From: Streptomyces sp. CBMA291
Lineage (GTDB): Bacteria; Actinomycetota; Actinomycetes; Streptomycetales; Streptomycetaceae
Reading direction: 5' to 3'
Length of the DNA: 64,000 nucleotides
NCBI RefSeq assembly: GCF_014596525.1
Contig: NZ_MSJP01000013.1
Coordinates: 40,060-104,059, forward strand
Below are positions 56,811 to 64,000 of this stretch, piece by piece. How positions within the stretch are numbered: the stretch's first letter is position 1; each line of letters begins with the position of its first letter. A program made the translations under genes and the position numbers. The notes below the pieces were generated by a model. The model saw only the letters and a list, made by a program, of their open reading frames with translations, did no database searches and was not told the DNA's origin.

Positions 56811-57626
56811 TCAGCCGCCGGGCTGCGGGCGGACGGTGAGGATCTGCTCGGCGCGGCCCACGGGCCCGTCCACGTCGTGCAGGACGCTGCTGGTGAGGCC
56901 CTGCCCCGACGGGCCGAAGGTGACGGTCGTGTCCAGACCGGTCCACCGCCCCCTCGGCTGCCGGTGCAGATGGATCGTCAGATCGAGGTTGGGGAACATC
57001 CAGGTGGCCGGATCCTGCTGTACGGCGATGCCGTTCGCCGTGTCCACGAGCGCGATGTACGAGGCGAGCGGCCCGATCTCCTCGCCCGCGACCAGGGCGA
57101 CGGGCGAGGACAGCCACGCGGTGGTGCGCCCCTTGCGGACCGGGGGAGTCCGGCGCACCTCGATCGAGGAGACGTAACCGCCCTCCCAGGCGTCGCCCAT
57201 CGGCCAGGGGGCGAGTTCCCCGGGCGCGGGCAGCGGCGCCACGGGGCTGTCGGCGACGGCCGAGGTGTCGAGCGAGGCGAGCAGCCAGGCGCGGGCGCGG
57301 ACGACCGGGCGGCCGTCGATGGTCACGGTCGCTTCGAGGAGTTCGATGGTCCGGCCGGGGCGGACGGTCGCCACGCTGATCTCGCACTCGTCGAGCGCGA
57401 TCCGGCCGAGGATGTCGTAGCTGATCCGGGAGAGGGCGAGGGGCCCGTGCGCGGCCTCGGGGCGCGCCGCGAGGTGCTGCTCCAGGGCGTGCGCGACCAG
57501 TCCCGCGAGCGGGCTGAAGTGCTGCTCGTCGGCGCTCCACGCGCCGCCCGCGTGGGCCGTGGGCTTGAAACGGTGCTCGCCCGTCCGCTCGTAGTAGCTC
57601 GCGGGGGCGAGGGCGCCTGTGGTCAC
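56811..57626 (-). CDS. Double hot-dog thioesterase family protein
   Basis: 271 residues. The architecture fits the TesB-like acyl-CoA thioesterase group with two hot-dog halves: an N-terminal part with HAGGAWSADEQHFSPLAGLVAHALEQHL and LSRISYDILGRIALDECEISV, and a C-terminal part with WMFPNLDLTIHLHRQPRGRWTGLDTTVTFGPSGQGLTSSVLHDVDGPVGRAEQIL. It would hydrolyse acyl-CoA; substrate not predicted. GTG at 57626 follows GAGGAG by 9 nt. Confidence 0.88.
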   Translation of the reverse strand: MTTGALAPASYYERTGEHRFKPTAHAGGAWSADEQHFSPLAGLVAHALEQHLAARPEAAHGPLALSRISYDILGRIALDECEISVATVRPGRTIELLEATVTIDGRPVVRARAWLLASLDTSAVADSPVAPLPAPGELAPWPMGDAWEGGYVSSIEVRRTPPVRKGRTTAWLSSPVALVAGEEIGPLASYIALVDTANGIAVQQDPATWMFPNLDLTIHLHRQPRGRWTGLDTTVTFGPSGQGLTSSVLHDVDGPVGRAEQILTVRPQPGG

Positions 57627-57944
57627 GTGATCGGTCTCCTCGGGCGGGTGCGCAGGGCACGCGGGGGACGACGGGGTGCGGGGTGACAGGGGATAGCTGT
57701 ACCCATCACGCATCGTAAGGAGCCTCACCCCGGGTAGGGGTGTGATCTGCCGCACAGGGCGGAGCCCGGTCCGCCCCCCTCGTCGCCCTCCTCGGCCCCC
57801 CTCGTTCCGCCCTCGCTCCGTCGTCCTGGCGGGCCGATTCACCCTTGAGTGTCTTCCCCGGGGAATTTCCGGAGTCGGTCCGATCGGCGGACTAGCGTGC
57901 AATCGTTCCGCGCCGACGGGCGCGGCCCTGTGAGGAGGACTCCT
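57627..57944. other. Divergent promoter gap
   Basis: 318 bp between divergent genes, holding both promoters. A TAGCGT -10-like box for the rightward gene lies near 57893. No gene or obvious operator palindrome is seen. Confidence 0.4.
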
Positions 57945-58478
57945 GTGCCATCCCCCTGTGACCCCCGGCGCGCGCCCGCCGGAGACGTGAGCGCGGCGCT
58001 TCTGGTGGTCGATTCCCGTCTCAAGGCCGTCTATGAAGGAAAGGCCCCGGACAGCGCCGAACAGCGGCGGCTGAACAAGCAGTTCGTGGAATCCCTGGGC
58101 CCCGGCGGCGCCAAGGACCTGCTGGACGGAGCCTGCACGCTCGTCTTCATGTACATGAAGTGGCTGCGATCCGCCTGCGAGGAGCACGACAAGGACATCG
58201 TCGAGTTCGTGGTCACGCCTATGGTGGCCACGATGCGGAAGATGTCCCGCAGCATCCGCCCCGAGACCATCCCCACCATGGCGGGTCTCGTCATCGCGGC
58301 GGGCATGGGCCTGAGCCCGAGCCTCTGGCGTCAGCAGTACGGAGAGTGGACACCGGAGGAGATGAACTCCCTGGAGGCCACGATCTTCCTGCTCGCGGAG
58401 CTGATCAACCGGATCACCGAGGACCGGGAGTTCGCCACCCGTCTGGTCGCCAACGCGCTGACCGCGGCCGGACGCTGA
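57945..58478 (+). CDS. Hypothetical helical protein
   Basis: 177 residues from the GTG at 57945, which is preceded by GAGGAGGA. Mostly alpha-helical with amphipathic stretches (AEQRRLNKQFVESLGPGGAKDLLDGACTLVFMYMKWL, ETIPTMAGLVIAAGMGLSPSLWRQQYGEW, LEATIFLLAELINRITEDREFATRLVANAL). There is no signal peptide and no clear membrane segment. I do not recognise the family. Confidence 0.75.
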   Translation: MPSPCDPRRAPAGDVSAALLVVDSRLKAVYEGKAPDSAEQRRLNKQFVESLGPGGAKDLLDGACTLVFMYMKWLRSACEEHDKDIVEFVVTPMVATMRKMSRSIRPETIPTMAGLVIAAGMGLSPSLWRQQYGEWTPEEMNSLEATIFLLAELINRITEDREFATRLVANALTAAGR

Positions 58479-58534
58479 GGCCGAGGAGCCCAGGAGTCGA
58501 GGAGTCGAGGGGGAGCGCCGGCGAGGCGAGTGGG

Positions 58535-58594
58535 CCGGGCGGGGAGGTGTCGGTGGCCGTATGTGCGGTGCCGGGCGGGGAGGTGTCGGTGGCC
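58535..58594. repeat. Direct repeat upstream of the XRE-cupin gene
   Basis: A 25-bp sequence is present exactly twice (58535-58559 and 58570-58594, 35 bp apart), just before the palindrome at 58607. Confidence 0.85.
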
Positions 58595-58606
58595 GGGCGG
58601 GCAGTA

Positions 58607-58616
58607 CAGTGCACTG
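58607..58616. promoter_or_regulatory. Palindrome CAGTGCACTG, likely XRE-cupin operator
   Basis: A perfect 10-bp palindrome preceded by GTA, 67 bp before the XRE-cupin start. A second GTACAG lies near 58626. Autoregulation by the downstream helix-turn-helix protein is likely but inferred. Confidence 0.5.
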
Positions 58617-58682
58617 AACCTCGCGGTACAGCTCACCGTATTCACCGCAGAGACCCCTGTCATCCAGGACATTGGACGGAAC

Positions 58683-59255
58683 GTGTCGGACCTCGACCAG
58701 CTCACGCAGTCGCTCGCCCGGAACCTGAAGCGCTGGCGCAAGGAGCGGGGGCTCACCCTGGACGCCCTCGCCGCACGGGCGAGCGTCAGCCGGGGCATGA
58801 TCATCCAGATCGAGCAGGCCCGTACGAACCCGAGCGTCGGCACCACCGTCAAGCTGGCCGACGCCCTCGGCGTCTCCCTCGCGACCCTCCTCGACCACGA
58901 GCAGGGCCCCCAGGTCAGGCTCGTCCCGCCGGAGCAGGCCGTCCGGATGTGGTCCACCTCCACCGGCAGCCACACCACCCTCCTCGTCGGCGCCGAGGCC
59001 CAAGGGCCCCTGGAACTGTGGTCCTGGACCCTCATGCCGGGCGACGGTAGCGCCTCCGACCCGCACCCGGACGGCACGGTCGAGCTGCTGAACGTGACCT
59101 CCGGCGTCCTCACCCTGGTCGTGGACGGCGAGGAGCACACCCTGCCCGCGGGGACCTCCGCCGTCTTCGAGGCCAACGCGGCACACACGTACCGCAACGA
59201 CGGGACCGAGCCGGTCGAGATGACGATGGCCGTCTCCATCCCGCCCGTGCGCTGA
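58683..59255 (+). CDS. XRE family regulator with cupin domain
   Basis: 190 residues. The N-terminal helix-turn-helix (LARNLKRWRKERGLTLDALAARASVSRGMIIQIEQARTNPSVGTTVKLADALGVSLATLL) is followed by a C-terminal cupin (LMPGDGSASDPHPDGTVELLNVTSGVLTLVVDGEEHTLPAGTSAVFEANAAHTYRNDG) that may bind a small ligand. This fusion usually controls nearby transport or metabolic genes. GTG start; the region upstream carries a palindrome and direct repeats. Confidence 0.93.
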   Translation: MSDLDQLTQSLARNLKRWRKERGLTLDALAARASVSRGMIIQIEQARTNPSVGTTVKLADALGVSLATLLDHEQGPQVRLVPPEQAVRMWSTSTGSHTTLLVGAEAQGPLELWSWTLMPGDGSASDPHPDGTVELLNVTSGVLTLVVDGEEHTLPAGTSAVFEANAAHTYRNDGTEPVEMTMAVSIPPVR

Positions 59256-59305
59256 AGGAGGGGAGGCGGCGGGACCGCGCGGGGGCCGGTTGTAGCGTGG
59301 AGCGC

Positions 59306-59869
59306 ATGCTCGCACCCATCGGTTCCTTCGAGGACGCCGCCCCCGCCGCCGACCGCCTCGACCTGCTGACCGGCCCCGTCGCCGCAGCCGTCCGTTCCTG
59401 GACGGGGCCCGTCCCGGTGGACCAGCTGCTGTACGTCGACACCGATCCGGCCATCGCCGACACGGCCGTCTTCCTCGAACACCACGGGCCCGAGCTGCTC
59501 GACGCCTCCGCCAACTGCGTGGTCGTCGCGGGCCGGAGGGGCGAGGCGACGACCCTCGCCGCCTGTGTCGTGAAGTCCGCGGCCCGGGTCGACGTCAACG
59601 GGGCCGTACGCAAGCACCTCGGCGCCCGCAAGGCCTCCTTCGCCCCGATGGACACCGCGACCGGCGAGACAGGCATGGAGTACGGCGGCATCACCCCCGT
59701 CGGCCTCCCCGAGGGCTGGCCGCTCCTGGTGGACGCCGCCGTCGTCGACACCGCATGGGTCCTCGTGGGCAGCGGACGCAGGCGCGGCAAGCTCATCCTG
59801 CCCGGCAAGGCCTTCGCCCAGCTGCCGGGCGCGGTCGTCCTGGAAGGCCTCGGCGTCCCGGCCGCCTGA
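59306..59869 (+). CDS. YbaK/EbsC-type aminoacyl-tRNA deacylase-like protein
   Basis: 187 residues. The core is the YbaK/ProX fold: VVVAGRRGEATTLAACVVKSAARVDVNGAVRKHLGARKASFAPMDTATGETGMEYGGITPVGLPEGW includes the expected lysine and the GGITPVGLP loop. The family removes misacylated amino acids from tRNA. A TAGCGT -10-like box (59293-59298) lies 7 nt before the ATG at 59306, so the message is probably leaderless; a GTG at 59297 overlaps that box. Confidence 0.88.
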   Translation: MLAPIGSFEDAAPAADRLDLLTGPVAAAVRSWTGPVPVDQLLYVDTDPAIADTAVFLEHHGPELLDASANCVVVAGRRGEATTLAACVVKSAARVDVNGAVRKHLGARKASFAPMDTATGETGMEYGGITPVGLPEGWPLLVDAAVVDTAWVLVGSGRRRGKLILPGKAFAQLPGAVVLEGLGVPAA

Positions 59870-59979
59870 GACCGGGACGGGAACCGGCGCCTCGCTCCTC
59901 CCGTGGAACGAGGGGAGTGGGTGCGCGGGGGACCGCCGGAGCGGGAAGCGGGGAAGCGGGGAAGCGGGCGGGCGGCGGA

Positions 59980-60420
59980 TCAGCCGAGGCGCGGTATCTC
60001 GATGGCGGGGCAGCGGTCCATCACCATCTCCAGACCTGCCGCGCGGGTGCGGTCGAAGGCCGCCTCGTCGATCACGTCCAGCTGGAACCAGACGGCCTTG
60101 GCGCCGATCGCGACCGCCTCGTCCGCGATCGCGCCCGCCTGCTCGCTGTTGACGAACACATCGACGACGTCGACCGGGAACGGGATGTCCGCCAGGGAGG
60201 CGTACCCCTGCTCGCCGTGGACCGTCTCCGCCTTCGGGTGGACCGGGACGATCCGCTTCCCGAAGCGCTGAAGGACCTCCGCCACCCCGTACGCCGCCCG
60301 CGCCGTGTTGGACGAGAGGCCCACCACCGCCCAGGTGTCGCCCGTGGACGTGAGGATCCTGCGCACCGCGTCCGACGCCGAGTAGCCGGCCGGCCCGCTG
60401 GTCGTGGTGTCGACGCTCAT
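59980..60420 (-). CDS. CoA-binding domain protein
   Basis: 146 residues. Single CoA-binding (succinyl-CoA synthetase alpha-like Rossmann) domain: TWAVVGLSSNTARAAYGVAEVLQRFGKRIVPVHPKAETVHGEQGYASLADIPFPVDVVDVFVNSEQAGAIADEAVAIGAKAVWFQLDVID. The family is small, widespread and largely uncharacterised, with likely roles in CoA sensing or binding. It is divergent from the YigZ-like gene. Confidence 0.9.
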   Translation of the reverse strand: MSVDTTTSGPAGYSASDAVRRILTSTGDTWAVVGLSSNTARAAYGVAEVLQRFGKRIVPVHPKAETVHGEQGYASLADIPFPVDVVDVFVNSEQAGAIADEAVAIGAKAVWFQLDVIDEAAFDRTRAAGLEMVMDRCPAIEIPRLG

Positions 60421-60543
60421 CGCTGCTGCTGCCTCTCCTCGGTGCGGCCCGTCCACACGTCCGCCGTTCTCCCCGACAACGAACGCGCCCGCCCCGGGAT
60501 TCCCGGGAGGGATACCACTTCCGGGGGAACGTAGGCTGGTCGG

Positions 60544-61170
60544 ATGCAGGAGCAGTACCGTACGCCGGCCCGCGAGGGCGTCCACGAGACCGAGATCAAC
60601 CGCTCGCGCTTCCTCTGCGCGCTCGCGCCCGTCGCCGACGAGCGGGAGGCGCAGGAGTTCGTCGCCCGCGTCCGCAGGGAGCACCCGACCGCCACCCACA
60701 ACTGCTTCGCGTACGTACTCGGCGCCGACGCCTCCGTGCAGAAGGCCAGCGACGACGGCGAACCCGGCGGCACGGCAGGGGTGCCGATGCTCCAGATGCT
60801 GCTGCGCCGGGAGATGCGGTACGTCGTGGCCGTCGTCACCCGCTACTACGGCGGGGTGAAGCTCGGCGCGGGCGGTCTCATCCGGGCCTACGGCGGAGTG
60901 GTCGGCGAGGCCATCGACGCGCTCGGCACGGTGACCAGACAGCGCTTCCGGCTCGCCACCGTCACCGTCGACCACCAGCGGGCGGGCAAACTGGAGAACG
61001 ACCTGCGGGCCACCGGCAGGGCCGTCCGCGAGGTGCGGTACGCCGAGGCCGTGACCATCGAGATCGGCCTCCCCGACGCGGACGTCCCCGCCTTCCAGGC
61101 CTGGCTCGCGGATGCCACGGCCGGCGCGGCCTCGTTCACACTCGGCGGCGAGGCGTACGGGGACGCGTGA
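60544..61170 (+). CDS. YigZ / IMPACT family protein
   Basis: 208 residues. The N-terminal UPF0029 domain is clear: INRSRFLCALAPVADEREAQEFVARVRREHPTATHNCFAYVLG, then KASDDGEPGGTAGVPML and VVTRYYGGVKLGAGGLIRAYGGVVGEA. A C-terminal EF-G-like DUF1949 domain follows. Bacterial members have no settled function; the fold suggests ribosome or RNA interaction. A TAGGCT -10-like box lies 6 nt before the ATG, so it is probably leaderless. Confidence 0.92.
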   Translation: MQEQYRTPAREGVHETEINRSRFLCALAPVADEREAQEFVARVRREHPTATHNCFAYVLGADASVQKASDDGEPGGTAGVPMLQMLLRREMRYVVAVVTRYYGGVKLGAGGLIRAYGGVVGEAIDALGTVTRQRFRLATVTVDHQRAGKLENDLRATGRAVREVRYAEAVTIEIGLPDADVPAFQAWLADATAGAASFTLGGEAYGDA

Positions 61171-61351
61171 GGTTCGCGCCGGGGGCGCGTGGCACGGCCG
61201 CGCAGGACCGGGGGCGCACGCGCACCACCGCGCGCCCCGCACCGGGGCGTGCGCGCGGGACCGATCACGCCCCTCGGGGGGATAGCGTGAAGACGTACGA
61301 CGACGGGAACCAGCGGCGAGGAGCGGCGCACATGCGGGGTGGATCGGCATC

Positions 61352-62746
61352 GTGAGGCTCCTGCACACCTCGGACTGGCATCTCGGCCGGTCCTTCCACC
61401 GGGTCGGCCTCCTCGGCGCACAGGCCGCCTTCCTCGATCACCTCGTGGCCACCGTCCACGCACACGGGGTCGACGCGGTGCTCGTCGCCGGTGACGTCTA
61501 CGACCGGGCCGTGCCTCCGCTGCCCGCCGTCGAACTCTTCGACACCGCCCTGCACCGCCTCGCCGAGGCGGGCGTGCCCACCGTCATGATCTCCGGCAAC
61601 CACGACTCGGCCCGCCGCCTCGGCGTCGGCGCCGGACTCATCGGACGGGCCGGAATCCACCTCCGTACCGACCCCGCGGGCATCGGCACCCCCGTCGTCC
61701 TCGCGGACGAGCACGGCGAGGTCGCCCTCTACGGCCTGCCCTATCTCGAACCCGCCCTCGTCAGGGAACAGCTCGGCGCGGAGAAGACCGGGCACGAGGC
61801 CGTCCTCGCCGCGGCGATGGACCGGGTCCGCGCCGACCTCGCGACCCGGCCCGCCGGGACCCGCTCCGTCGTCCTCGCCCACGCCTTCGTGGCGGGCGGC
61901 GAGCCCAGCGACAGCGAGCGCGACATCACCGTCGGCGGGGTCGCGGCCGTCCCCGCCGGAATCTTCGACGGTGTCGACTACGTGGCCCTCGGACACCTGC
62001 ACGGCAGCCAGACCGTCACCCCGCGCGTCCGCTACTCCGGCTCCCCGCTCGCGTACTCCTTCTCCGAGGCCGACCACCGCAAGACCATGTGGCTCGTCGA
62101 CCTCGGCCCCGCGAAGGACCCCACCGGGAACGTCACCGGGGACCCCACTGGAAGCGCCACGGACGACCCCATCAGGAACGTCTCTGAGGGCCCCACTGGA
62201 ACCGCCACGGACGGCCCCACAGGAAAGGCCGCCGCGATTCCCACCGGGAGCCCCGTCGCGAGGGCCGTGCAGAGCCCCGGCGCGGACCCGGGCGCGGACG
62301 CCCAGGCACCCGCCCCCGCCCGGACTCCCGCCCCGGCGCGTGCGCCCCTCTCCGCCGTACGTCTCGACTGCCCCGTCCCGCGCCCCCTCGCCCGGATCAG
62401 GGGCCGGCTCGACGATCTCCTCGCCGACCCCGCGCACGCGCGCCACGAGGAGTCCTGGGTCGAGGCCACCCTCACCGACCCCGTACGCCCCGACGAGCCG
62501 ATGGCCCGGCTCACCGAGCGCTTCCCGCACGCCCTGCACCTCGTCTTCGACCCCGAGCGCTCCGACGACGGCCCCGCCGTCTCCTACGGCGCCCGTCTCA
62601 GGGACCGCACCGACCAGCAGATCGCGGAGGACTTCGTGGCCCATGTGCGCGGCGGCGCGACCCTCGACGGCGCCGAGCGGACGGTCCTGTACGGCGCCTT
62701 CGACGACGTACGGACCGACACGGCCGAGCGCGAGGGGGACCGGTGA
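61352..62746 (+). CDS. sbcD: Exonuclease SbcD (nuclease subunit of SbcCD)
   Basis: 464 residues. The calcineurin-like phosphoesterase motifs are intact in order: HTSDWHLG, AGDVYDR, SGNHDS, AHAFV and GHLHGSQ, which coordinate the two Mn2+ ions. SbcD with SbcC cleaves hairpins and protein-blocked DNA ends during repair. An unusual insert of Gly/Thr/Asp/Pro repeats (five 8-residue units) sits between the nuclease core and the C-terminal capping domain, at 62126-62245. The TGA overlaps the SbcC GTG. The GTG at 61352 fits the conserved MRLLHTSDWHLG start. Confidence 0.95.
   Translation: MRLLHTSDWHLGRSFHRVGLLGAQAAFLDHLVATVHAHGVDAVLVAGDVYDRAVPPLPAVELFDTALHRLAEAGVPTVMISGNHDSARRLGVGAGLIGRAGIHLRTDPAGIGTPVVLADEHGEVALYGLPYLEPALVREQLGAEKTGHEAVLAAAMDRVRADLATRPAGTRSVVLAHAFVAGGEPSDSERDITVGGVAAVPAGIFDGVDYVALGHLHGSQTVTPRVRYSGSPLAYSFSEADHRKTMWLVDLGPAKDPTGNVTGDPTGSATDDPIRNVSEGPTGTATDGPTGKAAAIPTGSPVARAVQSPGADPGADAQAPAPARTPAPARAPLSAVRLDCPVPRPLARIRGRLDDLLADPAHARHEESWVEATLTDPVRPDEPMARLTERFPHALHLVFDPERSDDGPAVSYGARLRDRTDQQIAEDFVAHVRGGATLDGAERTVLYGAFDDVRTDTAEREGDR
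62126..62245 (+). repeat. Five 24-bp tandem repeats inside sbcD
   Basis: Five in-frame units encode GNVTGDPT, GSATDDPI, RNVSEGPT, GTATDGPT and GKAAAIPT. They form a disordered spacer before an Ala/Pro-rich tract. The unit length is an exact multiple of three, so copy-number change would keep the reading frame. Confidence 0.85.
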
Positions 62747-64000
62747 GACTGCACCGCCTGGAGATCACCGCCTTCGGCCCCTTCGGCGGCCACCAGACCG
62801 TCGACTTCGACGCCCTGTCCTCCGCCGGGCTCTTCCTCCTCCACGGCCCGACCGGCGCGGGCAAGACCTCCGTCCTCGACGCCGTCTGCTTCGCCCTGTA
62901 CGGAAGCGTCCCCGGCGCCCGCCAGACCCCGGGCGCACCCCTGCGCAGCGACCACGCGCCCGTCGGCACCCCCACCCAGGTCGTCCTCGAACTGACCGTG
63001 GGCGGCCGACGTCTGGAGATCACCCGGCGCCCGGCCCAGCAGCGCCCCAAGAAACGCGGCGACGGCTTCACCACGGAGAAGGCCCAGACCTGGCTGCGCG
63101 CGTACGACCCCGCCACGCGCGCGTGGCAGGGCCTCAGCCGGTCCCACCAGGAGACCGGCGAGGAGATCACCCAGCTCGTCGGCATGAGCCGGGAGCAGTT
63201 CTGCCAGGTCGTCCTTCTGCCACAAGGCGACTTCGCGCGGTTCCTGCGCGCCGACGCCGAGGCCAGGGGCCGCCTCCTCGGCCGCCTCTTCGACACCCGC
63301 CGCTTCGCCGCCGTGGAGGAGCGCCTCGCCGAACTGCGCCGCCACACCCAGCGACAGGTGGAGGAGGGCGACGAACGCCTGCTCGCCCTCGCGCACCGGA
63401 TGGCCCAGGCAGCCGGTGGCCTCGGCGCCGCCCGTACCGCCGTGGACGGCCGCCCCGGCGACCCCGGACTGGCCGACGCCGTCCTCGGCTGGGCCGCCGT
63501 CGCCCGTACGGAGGCCAGGGAAACCCTGGACATCGCCCGCGTCCGGCTCGACGCGGCCGAACTCCGCCAGAGCGCCGCCCGCGCCGCGCTCGACGCCGAG
63601 AACGACCTCGCCGCCCGCCAGGAGCGCCGAGCCGACGCGCTCCGGCGCAAGGAGCGCCTGACCGCGCACGCCCCGGAGCACGACCGGCTCCAAGCCGCCC
63701 TCGACCGTAGTCTCAAGGCCGAGCGGGTCGCTCCCGCGCTCGCCCTGCGCCAGGAGGCCGAGCGGGCGCACGCCGGAGCGCTCGCGGCCCGCGCGCGCTC
63801 CTGTTCCCCGCTTCCGGCCGAACTCGCCGACGCCGGATCCGAGCGGCTGACCGTCCTCGGGGACCGGCTGCGCGAGGAACTGGGCGGCCTTGAGGCGGCC
63901 CGCCGTGCCGAGCGCCGGGCCACCGTGCTCGCCGGGGAGCGCGCCGTCCTCGACCGCGAGGCGCGTGCCGACGAAGCCGTCCTGCGCGACGCCTCGGAGT
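62743..64000 (+). CDS. sbcC: Exonuclease SbcC (ATPase subunit), 3' end off window
   Basis: The GTG at 62743 overlaps the sbcD stop (GTGA), the usual coupling of this pair. The N-terminus has the SMC-like ATPase motif GPTGAGKT (residues 35-42) after LEITAFGPFGGHQTVDF. Further on, the Q-loop region QFCQVVLLPQGDFARFLRADAEARGRLLGRLFDTRRF matches SbcC/Rad50. From about residue 200 the protein becomes coiled-coil. The frame is still open at the right edge, so only about 419 residues of a usual 1000 or more are seen. Confidence 0.95.
   Translation, partial: MRLHRLEITAFGPFGGHQTVDFDALSSAGLFLLHGPTGAGKTSVLDAVCFALYGSVPGARQTPGAPLRSDHAPVGTPTQVVLELTVGGRRLEITRRPAQQRPKKRGDGFTTEKAQTWLRAYDPATRAWQGLSRSHQETGEEITQLVGMSREQFCQVVLLPQGDFARFLRADAEARGRLLGRLFDTRRFAAVEERLAELRRHTQRQVEEGDERLLALAHRMAQAAGGLGAARTAVDGRPGDPGLADAVLGWAAVARTEARETLDIARVRLDAAELRQSAARAALDAENDLAARQERRADALRRKERLTAHAPEHDRLQAALDRSLKAERVAPALALRQEAERAHAGALAARARSCSPLPAELADAGSERLTVLGDRLREELGGLEAARRAERRATVLAGERAVLDREARADEAVLRDASE

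Noticed and set aside
61167..61355. Small 62-codon frame between yigZ-like and sbcD genes
   Set aside because: Arg/Gly/Thr-rich, no ribosome site, and overlaps both neighbours only by chance.

Overview
This window looks like a piece of a Streptomyces (or close actinomycete) chromosome. The evidence is very high GC with strongly GC-biased third codon positions, frequent GTG starts, several promoter -10 boxes placed 6-7 nt before a start codon (leaderless genes), a rare TTA codon inside a secondary-metabolism gene, and typical Streptomyces families (DUF3037, XRE-cupin, SnoaL-like, PKS, P450/ferredoxin). I saw no rRNA, tRNA, CRISPR array, insertion sequence or integrase.

Positions 1 to about 32,450 hold a biosynthetic gene cluster that continues off the left edge. 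A truncated modular type I PKS gene on the + strand (AT-ACP, then two KS-AT-DH-KR-ACP modules) is followed by a flavin reductase and a small unknown gene. On the - strand lie a TetR regulator, a Tat-exported flavin amine oxidase, a PKS module ending in a thioester reductase, and a one-module PKS with a damaged DH and no KR. On the + strand again come two SnoaL-like proteins, an acyl-CoA-dehydrogenase-fold flavin monooxygenase, a P450 and its ferredoxin. An imine reductase on the - strand closes the cluster. All five AT domains carry malonyl-type motifs. Read in the order suggested by docking regions (PKS1, then the one-module PKS, then the reductase-ended PKS), the line releases a polyene aldehyde that keeps a ketone at C5. 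Amination of C1 would let nitrogen close on C5 to give a six-membered cyclic imine, the logic known for streptazone, argimycin P and abikoviromycin type piperidine alkaloids. If the truncated first AT-ACP is a loading module, the chain is C10, the size of that family. An aminotransferase is required but is not in the window, so it would have to lie to the left. A cytosolic imine reductase together with an exported amine oxidase suggests a mask-inside, unmask-outside scheme for a reactive imine. The TetR and imine reductase promoters share an operator-like sequence.

Positions 32,588 to 37,544 form a decayed and accessory boundary. It contains a C-terminal TetR remnant, a frameshifted SGNH-hydrolase/FG-GAP pseudogene, a small membrane protein, a protein with an RNxxxH motif like that of HEPN ribonucleases, and a HipA-like kinase paired with DUF3037.

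Positions 37,545 to 64,000 look like ordinary chromosome: two SDR reductases, a solute-binding lipoprotein, uracil-DNA glycosylase, a DinB-fold protein, a Gfo/Idh/MocA oxidoreductase, UppP, an HxlR regulator divergent from a thiolase, a TVP38 protein, an AlkD-like protein, a spermidine-synthase-fold protein, an MFS transporter, hot-dog thioesterases, DedA, a gamma-carbonic anhydrase, a left-handed beta-helix acyltransferase, an XRE-cupin regulator, YbaK, a CoA-binding protein, YigZ, and SbcD followed by SbcC, which runs off the right edge. Many gene ends carry strong inverted-repeat terminators, listed below.
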